This document shows positions 47,321-55,819 of a stretch of DNA of 64,000 nt, one piece after another. Both the position numbers and the translations under genes were made by a program. The stretch spans positions 1,784,001 through 1,848,000 of the forward strand of contig NZ_CP106841.1 in NCBI RefSeq assembly GCF_027557445.1. The letters run 5' to 3'. Under the pieces are notes generated by a model that worked only from the letters and a program-made list of their open reading frames with translations, had not been told where the DNA came from and did not search any database. The DNA comes from Paenalcaligenes faecalis. GTDB taxonomy: Bacteria > Pseudomonadota > Gammaproteobacteria > Burkholderiales > Burkholderiaceae_B. Position 1 is the stretch's first letter. The number at the start of each line of letters is the position of its first letter.

Positions 47321-48688
47321 TTACGCTTTAGCCTCAATAAACTTTAGAGACATGAAGCCTTCTAGGGAGTCATCTTTAATCGCTAACCAAGGTTTAGGTA
47401 GTTCTGCAGCCATCGTGCCAGTAATCGTCGAACGGTACGATTTATTACGGAACTCCATAATGTTCTCTTTTTTATCAAGTAGCCATTGCTTTAATAGCTC
47501 TGCTTGTTTTTCGATAGGGAAATCAGGGTAATCCGTCGCATTAATTAAATCACGCACATAGCTGGCTTGGTAGTCAATACACTCGTTGGGTGTATGAAGC
47601 TGCTCTTGGCGCTGTAACCAAGACTGAATATCCTTGCCTCGGTCTTGGGCATCAGGCAATTGAATCTTACCCAAAATCACATCCCGCACATACCACGCCT
47701 GAGCATCAAACATATTAAAAGTGAAATACTGGTCTTGCATACCCAGATAAATCAACTTGGGATTATCTTGGAAAAACACACCCTTATACAGGTTATCCGG
47801 GTATAAACAGTTATGAGTCTGCAAGCGCAACTCATCAGGCAAGAATGGAAAGTGGAATAAATAGCCCGTACACATAATAATGGCATCATACGCCTTATGA
47901 CTGCCATCATTAAAATAAGCCACATTCCCCTCTAAGTGCGTTAACAAGGGGCGCTCTTCAATGCCCTCGGGCCACTCAAAACCTAAAGGATTAGTTCTGT
48001 AACTAATCGTGACAGAATTGGCTCCGTATTTATAGCACTGGGTTCCGATGTCTTCGGCAGAGAAGCTTCCACCGACTAACAACACATCCTGCCCCTCGAA
48101 CTCTAAGGCGTCACGGAAATCATGCGCATGCATCACGCGGCCAGGAAACTGCTCTAGCCCCTCGTAATAAGGCATATTAGGCGTAGAGAAATGACCTGTA
48201 GCTACCACTACATAATCAAACTCCTCAGACTCTTGATCTCCGGTTTTATGATTCATCACTGTTACAGTGAATTTTTCAGTTTGATCATCATAGGTCACCC
48301 AACGAGCAGGGCACTCAAAACGAATATAATTGAATATCGCACGCTTATCGATACGACCCATGATGTAGTCTTTTAAGACTTCACGGGGGGGATACGAAGG
48401 AATCGGACGATCAAAATGCTCATCAAAAGAATAGTCAGCAAACTCTAAGCACTCTTTAGGACCATTTGACCAAAGGTAACGATACATACTGCCATGTACC
48501 GGCTCACCATTACGGTCTAAACCCGTACGCCATGTGTAATTCCACATGCCACCAATATCATTTTGTTTTTCGTAACAAACGATTTCGGGTAGATTTTTTA
48601 CACCGGCTCGATGCGCTGCCTCAAAGGCACGCAACTGAGCTAAACCACTTGGACCTGCACCTAAAATTGCTATTTTCTTTTGAGTCAA
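47321..48688 (-). CDS. Flavin-containing monooxygenase, trimethylamine monooxygenase-like
   Basis: The sequence has FAD motif IAILGAGPSGLAQLRAFEA, the segment WNYTWRTGLDRNGEPVHGSM typical of bacterial Tmm, the FMO signature FPGRVMHAHDF, NADPH motif LLVGGSFSAED and MCTGYLFHFPFL. Bacterial Tmm converts trimethylamine to its N-oxide and can oxidise some sulfur compounds. I chose the TTG at 48688 (455 aa), with AAGGA seven bases upstream; another in-frame TTG is at 48706. No in-frame ATG exists nearby. Beside a taurine cluster, sulfur-containing substrates such as hypotaurine are possible (inference). Confidence 0.82.
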   Translation of the reverse strand: MTQKKIAILGAGPSGLAQLRAFEAAHRAGVKNLPEIVCYEKQNDIGGMWNYTWRTGLDRNGEPVHGSMYRYLWSNGPKECLEFADYSFDEHFDRPIPSYPPREVLKDYIMGRIDKRAIFNYIRFECPARWVTYDDQTEKFTVTVMNHKTGDQESEEFDYVVVATGHFSTPNMPYYEGLEQFPGRVMHAHDFRDALEFEGQDVLLVGGSFSAEDIGTQCYKYGANSVTISYRTNPLGFEWPEGIEERPLLTHLEGNVAYFNDGSHKAYDAIIMCTGYLFHFPFLPDELRLQTHNCLYPDNLYKGVFFQDNPKLIYLGMQDQYFTFNMFDAQAWYVRDVILGKIQLPDAQDRGKDIQSWLQRQEQLHTPNECIDYQASYVRDLINATDYPDFPIEKQAELLKQWLLDKKENIMEFRNKSYRSTITGTMAAELPKPWLAIKDDSLEGFMSLKFIEAKA

Positions 48689-49106
48689 AACATATTCCTT
48701 ATTCAATTAATAATAGTTGGCGTCTTTTTTTATCGTGTATTCACCTCGATCGCCAACATCGTATCGTCATCAAAAATGAGCTCAAAAACACATAAATCTG
48801 CTCATCTTTCGTTAATTATTATAACAGACATTAAAAATCGAACGTTTACCGCCCCCTATTTACGTCCTTTTCGCCTACTCACTCTCTACGCATATGTTCT
48901 ATATCCTTGCCCAGCACAGCGCAATACATTGACAAGCTATGCATAGGCGATTTAGTACACTATCGCCAACAACAAGACACCTAACCTTAAAACCAGACCA
49001 AAGCAACAGGTAAAGCAAATGAAATAGCCCATCTTAGCTGGGCTATTTGTCATTTCTCTGTCACAATCGGTCTGTTTCTCATTTCATCAAAATCTATCTA
49101 TTTATC
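48689..49106. other. Divergent promoter region between flavin monooxygenase and ABC transporter genes
   Basis: This 418-base gap is AT-rich near the monooxygenase start. A good TTGACA (48929-48934) is followed after 17-18 bases only by a weak -10, so the plus-strand promoter is tentative. A hairpin of 10 bp (AAATAGCCCA with TGGGCTATTT, 49022-49048) lies before the ATP-binding protein gene and could act as an attenuator. No ORF is supported. Confidence 0.35.
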
Positions 49107-50156
49107 ATGGCAGACATCACCATTGATCGCGTAGTCAAACGCTACGGCCCAGTTACTGTGATTAACCAACTCTCCCTTAATATCAAACACGGAGAATTCT
49201 TTACACTATTGGGCCCAAGTGGATGTGGCAAAACGACGTTACTACGTATGATTGCTGGCTTTATCATTCCCGACGAAGGCCGCTTGTTGTTAGATCAGCA
49301 AGATATCACCCATCTACCGGCACATAAACGTGAAACCGGCATGGTTTTTCAGGATTACGCTCTCTTTCCCGATAAAACCGTCTTTGACAACGTCGCCTAC
49401 GGATTACGTGTCCGCAAACAAAGTAACACTGAGATCAAGCGTAAAGTCACGCAAATTCTGGAGCGTGTTGAATTAAGCCATGTATTAGAGCGCTATCCAA
49501 ATGAGCTATCAGGTGGTCAACGTCAGCGCGTGGCCTTAGCTCGAGCTCTCGTCATTGAGCCGCGCGTCCTACTGATGGATGAGCCTCTGTCAAACCTAGA
49601 CGCAAAACTACGTATTCAAATGCGTCAAGTCATCCGTGAGCTACAGCAAGAGTCACAATTAACCGCTATTTTTGTGACACATGACCAAGATGAAGCACTT
49701 TCGATGTCAGATCGTATTGCGTTGCTACGTGGCGGAAAAATTGATCAGCTAGACACACCAGAAGGCTTATACGCGCGTCCTCGCTCAGCCTATGCCGCTG
49801 ATTTTATTGGCGCAGCGAATTTAATTGATGTTTTGTCGACGACCCAAACCGAGCAAGGTACTCTTGTCCACATCGCAGATGGTCAAATTATCATTAATAG
49901 CCAAAATACAGGAACAAATCTACAACTGGCTGTACGTACCGAACAAGCACAAATCGTAGACCAAAAAGACACCAACACCATATCTGCACGCGTCCTGTCT
50001 CGTCAGTATCTTGGGATTAAGTCAATCTATACCTTAAGTCTCAATAATGGGGCCTTACTCAATGTAGACGTACCTTCAGCTGAAGATAGAAATCTACTCG
50101 TAGGTACCGAAGTCGCCCTACGGTTTAGCCCTGATTGTCGCTTGGTTGAGGTATAA
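49107..50156 (+). CDS. ABC transporter ATP-binding protein (FbpC/PotA-type)
   Basis: This importer ATPase of about 349 residues has Walker A LLGPSGCGKTTLLRMIAG, signature LSGGQRQRVALARAL, Walker B VLLMDEPLSNLDA and the H-loop FVTHDQDEAL, plus a C-terminal TOBE-like domain. ATG 49107 is used; the 20 codons before it are not family-like, and the Shine-Dalgarno match is weak. With the next two genes it forms a complete importer for ferric iron, 2-aminoethylphosphonate, thiamine or a similar small substrate. Confidence 0.88.
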   Translation: MADITIDRVVKRYGPVTVINQLSLNIKHGEFFTLLGPSGCGKTTLLRMIAGFIIPDEGRLLLDQQDITHLPAHKRETGMVFQDYALFPDKTVFDNVAYGLRVRKQSNTEIKRKVTQILERVELSHVLERYPNELSGGQRQRVALARALVIEPRVLLMDEPLSNLDAKLRIQMRQVIRELQQESQLTAIFVTHDQDEALSMSDRIALLRGGKIDQLDTPEGLYARPRSAYAADFIGAANLIDVLSTTQTEQGTLVHIADGQIIINSQNTGTNLQLAVRTEQAQIVDQKDTNTISARVLSRQYLGIKSIYTLSLNNGALLNVDVPSAEDRNLLVGTEVALRFSPDCRLVEV

Positions 50157-50159
50157 ACC

Positions 50160-51824
50160 ATGTCCGTTGCATTATCTAAACCTCGTTTTTCGCCATGGCT
50201 AGTCCCCACTTTAGTCTGTATCACCATTTTGGTTTTTTGGGTCATCTGGCCTCTGGCTTCGCTATTTCATCAAAGCATCACTGACCCAGTCACCGGTGCC
50301 TTTAGCTTAAATGGCTTTGAACAATTTTTTGAAAACCCACGTTATGTGGAAGCCTTTTTCAACACCTTAAAGCTGGGTCTGATTTCTACTATAGGTACGC
50401 TATTAATCGGAGCCCCTTTAGCTTACGTGGTGTCTCGCTATGACTTTAAAGGCAAGAGCATTGTTGCGCTGTTGCCGTTAACCACGATTATTTTGCCCGA
50501 TATTGTGGTGTCTCAAGCTTGGTTGATGCTGTTGGGCAATAACGGAATTATACGTATCGCCTTAGAAAACATAGGTATATCACTGCCGTCTTTTTACGGC
50601 TGGTTTGGGATGTCTTTTGTCCTCATCCTAAATGACTACACCTATGTATATATTGGTATGTTAGCCGCCTTAAAAGCGATAGACGGTACGCTTGAAGAAG
50701 CGGCCACCAATCTCGGGGCCAGCACCTTTAAACGCACCTTAACAGTCACCTTACCCGTTTTAGTCCCTGCCTTACTTATCAATGCCATGATCGTATTTAC
50801 TTTGGCCGTTGATAACTTTTCAATTCCCATGATCTTAGGTGGTCGAATTGACGTTCTATCCTCATTAACCTACACCACTTTCTTATCAGAAATGGGCGGC
50901 AATCCCACCATGCAAGGCGTATTAGCCACCGTGTCCGTGGTGCTTGTCGGTTGCGTATTATTTATTCAAAAGCGCGTGGTAGAGCGTAAAACCTATCACA
51001 TGCAACAAGGCCGAGCCCCTATTCCAGTTAAAGCGAGCGGCCTAAGCGGCATGCTGATTACGGCTGGAACTATTTTCTTTGTCATTTGCTCACTCATACC
51101 GGCTGCCATCGTCTTTTTAGGTGCCTTCACCAAAGCTCGTGGCCCTGTCATGCAATACGGCACCTTTACCTTAGAAAATATGGAGCGTGCCTTACGCTAT
51201 GCCCCTGAGCCAATATTAAACTCACTCATGCTCGCCAGTATCGCCACTGTAGCAGGCACCTGTTTTGCTATTATTTCTAGTTATCTGATTGTTAAAAAGC
51301 GCCTCTTTTCCGTCACCGTACTGGACTATATGGTCATGCTACCGCTGGCCATTTCCGGTACAGTTTTAGGTATTGCTCTCATTCAAACCTACAACAGTGG
51401 CATGATTATTTTGACAGGCACTTGGGTCATCATGGCTGGGGCCTATTTCGTACGTAAAGTCCCCTTTTCCATACGCTCGGCCTCCTCCTCGCTCTATAGC
51501 ATTCCAGACTCCATAGAAGAAGCCTCTATTAACCTAGGGGTCTCCCCCATTAAAAGCTTCTTTAAAGTGGTCTTACCTTTAATGAAACCCGCCATCATTG
51601 GTGCCGCTATTTTAATGTGGGTAACCTCTCTGGCTGAAATATCTGCCTCTATTGTTCTGTACTATGGCGGCCTAGAAACCATGCCTATACAAATGTTCCG
51701 TCAGATTGATGCGGGATATTTAGCTAGGGCATCCTCGTATGGCGTGATCTTAATTGTCGTCATCCTTGTGCCCATTTACCTGGCGATTCGCTTTCTCAAG
51801 CTAGACCTTTTTTCTCAGCGCTAA
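50160..51824 (+). CDS. ABC transporter permease, two fused transmembrane domains
   Basis: The 554-residue protein contains two binding-protein-dependent permease domains in tandem, with EAA loops at about 175-195 (GTLEEAATNLGASTFKRT) and about 455-475 (SIEEASINLGVSPIKSFF). Fused double permeases of this size are typical of the FbpB/ThiP/AEP transporter group. It starts three bases after the ATPase stop and is followed by the binding-protein gene after 18 bases. Confidence 0.88.
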   Translation: MSVALSKPRFSPWLVPTLVCITILVFWVIWPLASLFHQSITDPVTGAFSLNGFEQFFENPRYVEAFFNTLKLGLISTIGTLLIGAPLAYVVSRYDFKGKSIVALLPLTTIILPDIVVSQAWLMLLGNNGIIRIALENIGISLPSFYGWFGMSFVLILNDYTYVYIGMLAALKAIDGTLEEAATNLGASTFKRTLTVTLPVLVPALLINAMIVFTLAVDNFSIPMILGGRIDVLSSLTYTTFLSEMGGNPTMQGVLATVSVVLVGCVLFIQKRVVERKTYHMQQGRAPIPVKASGLSGMLITAGTIFFVICSLIPAAIVFLGAFTKARGPVMQYGTFTLENMERALRYAPEPILNSLMLASIATVAGTCFAIISSYLIVKKRLFSVTVLDYMVMLPLAISGTVLGIALIQTYNSGMIILTGTWVIMAGAYFVRKVPFSIRSASSSLYSIPDSIEEASINLGVSPIKSFFKVVLPLMKPAIIGAAILMWVTSLAEISASIVLYYGGLETMPIQMFRQIDAGYLARASSYGVILIVVILVPIYLAIRFLKLDLFSQR

Positions 51825-51842
51825 TTTTAAGGAAATATCACC

Positions 51843-52850
51843 ATGACCTCCTCATCAGCACTTAAAACCACTCTAATTGCAGGCCTTTGTAGCACAGCAG
51901 CTATTGCTTTTAGCTCCTCTGCGCTGGCATCCAATGCCATTATTTACACCTCAAATAATGTACAAACGATTGATACTGCCGTCGAGATTAGTCGTAAAAA
52001 AGCCCCTAAACTCAATATTCAACAAGTTACCTCTGGTACCGGTGCCTTGATGAAACGCATCGAAGCCGAGGCCGAGTCACCATTAGGTGATGTGGTTTGG
52101 GGCGCTGGCTTTGGTACGATGGCCGCCTATCAGCAAAATTTTCAAGCCTATCAATCCAAAGACCTAGAGCACATCCCTGAGCAGTTCATTGGTAAAGATA
52201 ACCTATGGGTCGGCTCCAATGCGCACGTTATGCTTGTCATGGTGAATGAAAAGCAGTTAAAAGGCGAAGCCGCACCAAAGAGCTGGCAAGACCTATTTGA
52301 CGCCAAGTGGAAAGGCAAAATCATCATTGGTGACCCGGCTACATCAGGTAGTGCCTATGATCAAATTTATGGTATTTACCAGATTTATGGTCAAGATGGA
52401 TTCAATCAATTAGCGGCAAACGTAGACGTATCGCGTAGTTCTGGTCAAGTTTACAAAAGCGTTGCAAACGGTGAGTACCCCATTGGTATTACCATGGAGT
52501 ACGCAGCTTATTCTTACGTAGCCGGTGGCCAACGTGACATTAAGTTGGTCTACCCTGAGGACGGCTCTTTTGTCGCCCCCGAAGCACTAGCGATCATTAA
52601 GAATCCGAAAAATGGTACAGAGGTAGCCCAAGAGCTATACGATGTATTGCTTTCTAAAGAGGTTCAAGAGGCGGAACTTGTAGAGAACTTCCGTCGCCCA
52701 ACTCGCTCTGATATTAATGTAGCTGAACTCACAGAACTACCTAACCTTGATCAAATCAAGGTTGTAGATGTAGATCCGATGAAAGCCGCTGCAGAATACC
52801 AGTCTGTGGTTGCCGCTTGGCAAGACGCATTACGCGCCGCAGGAAAATAA
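51843..52850 (+). CDS. ABC transporter periplasmic binding protein (AfuA/FutA-type)
   Basis: The 335-residue protein has a Sec signal ending near SSALASN and the family 1 (COG1840) fold: NAIIYTSNNVQTI, LGDVVWGAGFG, LFDAKWKGKIIIGDPA and MEYAAYSYVAGGQ. AAGGAAAT precedes the ATG. The substrate is uncertain: relatives bind ferric iron, 2-aminoethylphosphonate, thiamine or sugar phosphates, and the residues seen do not decide it. Location near a sulfonate island permits a zwitterionic organic substrate (inference). Confidence 0.83.
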   Translation: MTSSSALKTTLIAGLCSTAAIAFSSSALASNAIIYTSNNVQTIDTAVEISRKKAPKLNIQQVTSGTGALMKRIEAEAESPLGDVVWGAGFGTMAAYQQNFQAYQSKDLEHIPEQFIGKDNLWVGSNAHVMLVMVNEKQLKGEAAPKSWQDLFDAKWKGKIIIGDPATSGSAYDQIYGIYQIYGQDGFNQLAANVDVSRSSGQVYKSVANGEYPIGITMEYAAYSYVAGGQRDIKLVYPEDGSFVAPEALAIIKNPKNGTEVAQELYDVLLSKEVQEAELVENFRRPTRSDINVAELTELPNLDQIKVVDVDPMKAAAEYQSVVAAWQDALRAAGK

Positions 52851-52854
52851 TAGG

Positions 52855-52887
52855 ACCCCCCTTTTGATGTGATCAGCAAAAGGGGGT
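52855..52887 (+). terminator. Hairpin after the ABC binding-protein gene
   Basis: ACCCCC, one bulged C, TTTTG pairs with CAAAAGGGGGT around a 10-base loop. It begins four bases past the stop codon. It lacks a T run, so termination is likely but not certain. Confidence 0.6.
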
Positions 52888-52939
52888 GAGCATATTATAA
52901 AACTCAGTCATAGCACACCACAAAACGTATCTATCGGGT

Positions 52940-53225
52940 CAATAACCCCGCCCTAAAGGGCGAGGCATGCCAGATTCGTTCTGCGCTTGCCTAGATTGAC
53001 CAGACTCAGCGCTGTTGTAGCGCTACGTTGGTGTTACGTTCAAGACGCACCTTGGAATGCTTCCTCAGTTCCAAGCTCTGTAAGCGGTAGCCGCAGACAC
53101 GCCTCGGGTAGGCACGAAACGGGCTACCGCATGGTGCATTAGGCATCTAGCGGGACATCAACCTTGTCGAGGGGAGCGAGGCGCAAGCCTCCGTCACCAG
53201 GCCCGTAAGGGCAAAATTAGGAGAA
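52940..53225 (+). ncRNA. Omega RNA for IscB (predicted)
   Basis: The 280 bases before iscB are rich in nested stems: AGCGCT/AGCGCT (53008-53024), CTTGGAA/TTCCAAG (53051-53075), GCGGTAGCC/GGCTACCGC (53084-53130) enclosing GCCT/AGGC (53101-53113), GAGGC/GCCTC (53178-53191) and GCCC/GGGC (53201-53212). Known IscB loci encode their guide RNA exactly here, with the guide at the 5' end derived from DNA next to the element's left end. Boundaries are approximate; the guide would be roughly the 16-20 bases before about 52940. Confidence 0.75.
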
Positions 53226-53232
53226 AATAGCC

Positions 53233-54567
53233 ATGGCTGTTTTTGTAATAGATAGACGCCAAGCGCCGTTGATGCCGTGCTCCGAGAAGCGAGCACGACT
53301 TTTATTGGCGCGAGGGCGAGCAAGGGTGCATCGATTGATCCCCTTTACGATTCGCTTGATTGACAGAGAGGTGGCGCAAAGCACGTTACAACCGTTAGAG
53401 CTTAAAATCGATCCCGGCAGTAAAACATCAGGGCTGGCGTTAGTTCGCAATAACAATACCGTTAACGCGGAAACGGGCAAGATAACAGCTACGGCGCACG
53501 TATTAAACCTGTTCGAGTTGACACATCGTGGGTTTCAAATTAGTAAAGCTTTAACCGCGAGAAGCCAAATGCGGCGTCGCCGTCGTAGCGCCAACTTACG
53601 TTACCGTGCGCCTCGATTCCTTAATCGAAAAAACAAAGGCAAAGGGTGGTTAGCACCGAGCTTGCAGCATCGAATTGATACTACGTTATCGTGGGTTGCG
53701 CGAATACGAAACGTGGCACCAATTACGCACCTTGCACAAGAGCTGGTTCGATTTGATATGCAGCAGCTTGAAAACCCCGAGATAGCGGGCGTGGAGTACC
53801 AGCAAGGCGAATTAAGAGGCTATGAGGTACGTGAGTATTTATTGGAAAAGTGGGGACGACAATGCGCTTATTGCGATGTGTCAAATGTGCCGCTGCAAAT
53901 TGACCATATACACCCCAAAGCGCGAGGCGGCTCGAACCGCGTCAGTAACTTAACGCTCGCGTGTACACCGTGTAATTTAAAGAAGGCCGCGCAAGACATC
54001 ACCCTTTTCTTGGGCAAAGACCCCAAACGCTTAACCAAGATTCAAGACCAAGCGAAACGCCCCTTACGCGATGCAGCTGCCGTTAACGCCACGCGATGGA
54101 AACTGCTTAACGCGCTCAAGGGATTAGGACTGCCCGTGCGCACCGGGTCTGGGGGCTTAACGAAGTTCAATCGCTCACGGCTCGTTATACCAAAGACACA
54201 TGCCTTAGATGCAGTGTGCGTGGGCGAAGTAGATTTTGTAGAGCAGTGGCAAAAACCGACGTTAGTGATTAAAGCCACCGGGCGTGGTAGTTATCAACGC
54301 ACACGCCTTAATCGTTTTGGCTTCCCGCGAGGCTATTTAACGCGGCAAAAAAATATCCACGGCTTTCAGACGGGTGACATGGTAAAGGCGATAGTTACCC
54401 AAGGCAAGAAGGTTGGCGCGTATATTGGTCGCGTTGCCGTTAGGGCTTCAGGTAGTTTTAATATTCAAACCGCAGAGGGGCTAGTTCAAGGAATCAGCCA
54501 TCGATACTGCACCCTTATTCAACGTAGCGATGGCTATGGATATTCACTTAGATCGGATAGCTATTAA
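53233..54567 (+). CDS. iscB: IscB RNA-guided HNH/RuvC nuclease, intact
   Basis: The 444-residue protein has the PLMP motif at 12-15 (APLMPCSEKRARLLL), RuvC-I aspartate D60 (LKIDPGSKTSG), an arginine-rich bridge helix (114-118), RuvC-II glutamate E170 (HLAQELVRF), an HNH domain with zinc cysteines 211/214 and 244/247 and DH at 224-225, and RuvC-III H323/D326 (KTHALDAV). A basic C-terminus follows and could read the target-adjacent motif. AGGAG is nine bases before the ATG. All catalytic residues are present, so an active nickase pair or nuclease guided by the upstream RNA is expected. IscB is the ancestor of Cas9. Confidence 0.94.
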   Translation: MAVFVIDRRQAPLMPCSEKRARLLLARGRARVHRLIPFTIRLIDREVAQSTLQPLELKIDPGSKTSGLALVRNNNTVNAETGKITATAHVLNLFELTHRGFQISKALTARSQMRRRRRSANLRYRAPRFLNRKNKGKGWLAPSLQHRIDTTLSWVARIRNVAPITHLAQELVRFDMQQLENPEIAGVEYQQGELRGYEVREYLLEKWGRQCAYCDVSNVPLQIDHIHPKARGGSNRVSNLTLACTPCNLKKAAQDITLFLGKDPKRLTKIQDQAKRPLRDAAAVNATRWKLLNALKGLGLPVRTGSGGLTKFNRSRLVIPKTHALDAVCVGEVDFVEQWQKPTLVIKATGRGSYQRTRLNRFGFPRGYLTRQKNIHGFQTGDMVKAIVTQGKKVGAYIGRVAVRASGSFNIQTAEGLVQGISHRYCTLIQRSDGYGYSLRSDSY

Positions 54568-54615
54568 CAATGGAGAAGCGAAAACAAGGTTGGCTTACGC
54601 CAACGCGCTATCCCT

Positions 54616-54635
54616 CCCCGTCATAAATAACGAGG
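54616..54635 (+). repeat. Right-end subterminal hairpin of the IscB element
   Basis: CCCCGT and ACGAGG pair with one C/A mismatch around an 8-base loop, resembling the left-end hairpin at 52946-52965. Such hairpins are recognised by the TnpA transposase of this group. Confidence 0.6.
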
Positions 54636-54762
54636 TATCTCGCGCAACAACTGGATGAATTAAGCAAAATAACGTTAAGTTTTGTAGGGTAACATTCACA
54701 AATTGTAAAAAAGTAAGTAGGATTGAAAGTAGAAAAACGTTTCCCCCTATTAGGAGACATAC

Positions 54763-54864
54763 ATGCTTACTGACTACTCATACTTATTAGAACTTTTACC
54801 TTTATTCTTTTTATCCGGCGGTTTTGCCCTACTGGCGTTAATTTACTTCACTGCACAACATTAA
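54763..54864 (+). CDS. Small single-helix membrane protein (33 aa)
   Basis: ATG at 54763 follows AGGAG by seven bases. The 33-residue product is nearly all hydrophobic (LLELLPLFFLSGGFALLALI) with a short polar tail, so it should be a single-pass membrane protein, perhaps a small subunit or regulator of a larger complex. I do not recognise the family; KdpF- and CydX-like proteins are similar only in size. Its end overlaps the convergent phosphatase gene by a few bases, just outside the IscB element. Confidence 0.55.
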   Translation: MLTDYSYLLELLPLFFLSGGFALLALIYFTAQH

Positions 54865-55607
54865 TGCTCCTGCAACATAGAGGCTCGTAACTGATCTACC
54901 TGCAGTGGGGTAAATTGCAGCTTTTGGTGTAGATAGTTCAATATGCTGTTGTGATGACGATTGATTTCTTTAATCGCTGTCGCTAAATAATTGGCGCGCA
55001 CCGACCAAAGTATCTCCATCACCTCTTTTGATACCTGAAGCCGACTAGGACGTGCTTTATCAAAAAACTGGTTGCTTAATAAATAATCTGCCATCACATC
55101 ATCTTCATGCACGCCTAAAGCAAGCAATAACAAGGCAATAGCAAAACCGGTGCGATCTTTACCGGCCGTACAATGCACAACCACTGGTTTTTGAGCTGTT
55201 AATACTTGGTGAAGAAAAGCACTAAATTCGTGCTGTTGCTCGTGCACAAAGCCCTGATACATCTGCAGCATAAAATCATGGGCATCTTGGGTGCTGATCT
55301 GTGCACCCTGCTCTATTTTTTGCCTCGCTAACAGGGCTACTTTGGGCAAAATAGCTAAATGCGTAGTCTCTACGAAGTCAATCGCATAATGCGCTTGATC
55401 ACGCTCTTTAGTGCTGCGCAAATCAACACTATTCCCGATGCCTAACTGACGTAATGAAACGAGGTCCGTAGAGCTAGCCTGAGCCAAATGAGCTGAGCGA
55501 TACAAACGTTGCCAACGAACGGCTTGGTTTGCTGCCCCTTTATAACCACCTACATCTCTAAAATTGGCAATCCCTTCGAAGGGAATATGACGTATTACCC
55601 GAGTCAT
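54861..55607 (-). CDS. Tyrosine-protein phosphatase (dual-specificity type)
   Basis: This 248-residue protein has the N-terminal FEGIANFRDVGGYKG, GNSVDLRSTKERDQ and the P-loop VVHCTAGKDRTGFA with the Cys-x5-Arg catalytic motif. That is the Tyr_phosphatase_3 group, whose members act on phosphotyrosine or phosphoinositides. Its ATG overlaps the stop of the 48-residue membrane ORF upstream (ATGA), so the two are translationally coupled. Confidence 0.88.
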   Translation of the reverse strand: MTRVIRHIPFEGIANFRDVGGYKGAANQAVRWQRLYRSAHLAQASSTDLVSLRQLGIGNSVDLRSTKERDQAHYAIDFVETTHLAILPKVALLARQKIEQGAQISTQDAHDFMLQMYQGFVHEQQHEFSAFLHQVLTAQKPVVVHCTAGKDRTGFAIALLLLALGVHEDDVMADYLLSNQFFDKARPSRLQVSKEVMEILWSVRANYLATAIKEINRHHNSILNYLHQKLQFTPLQVDQLRASMLQEH

Positions 55608-55750
55608 TCGTCCTTATCCCTTGGTAATTGACGTGGCCCATCCTCATTGGTGGAGTCGCTCTCACGACTTTCAGCCAACATCTGTTTAAACCCTTTAACT
55701 ATTAGGTATCCCGCCGCAAGGGCGCCAAATATAAACAATGCAATACGCAT
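55604..55750 (-). CDS. Small membrane protein coupled to the phosphatase gene (48 aa)
   Basis: An ATG at 55750 with GAGAGG seven bases upstream opens a 48-residue ORF: one hydrophobic helix (IALFIFGALAAGYLIV) and a charged, acidic cytoplasmic tail. The stop overlaps the phosphatase start (ATGA), which argues that it is translated. A single-pass protein that recruits or regulates the phosphatase is possible (inference). Family unknown. Confidence 0.6.
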   Translation of the reverse strand: MRIALFIFGALAAGYLIVKGFKQMLAESRESDSTNEDGPRQLPRDKDE

Positions 55751-55819
55751 ACTCATACCTCTCAAAAAAGGCGTGATATTCTCATATCACGCCATGTATG
55801 TCGCTCAGACCATTGTATC

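Larger units (their letters stand above)
52935..54640 (+). mobile_element. IS200/IS605-type element carrying IscB, without transposase
   Basis: The element is bounded by a left subterminal hairpin (CCCCGCCC with GGGCGAGG, 52946-52965) and a related right hairpin (CCCCGT with ACGAGG, 54616-54635); both stems have the same C/A mismatch at position 3. No tnpA is present, so mobility would need a transposase in trans. It inserted between the ABC transporter and a small ORF without breaking any recognisable gene. Ends are approximate because this group makes no target duplication. Confidence 0.75.

Noticed and set aside
53217-53480. An 87-codon ORF antisense to the start of iscB
   Set aside because: It is a shadow frame without domains or a plausible start site.
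53233-54567. Cas9 or a CRISPR system
   Set aside because: The protein is short, has the PLMP domain of IscB and lacks a REC lobe; no CRISPR repeats, cas1 or cas2 are present.
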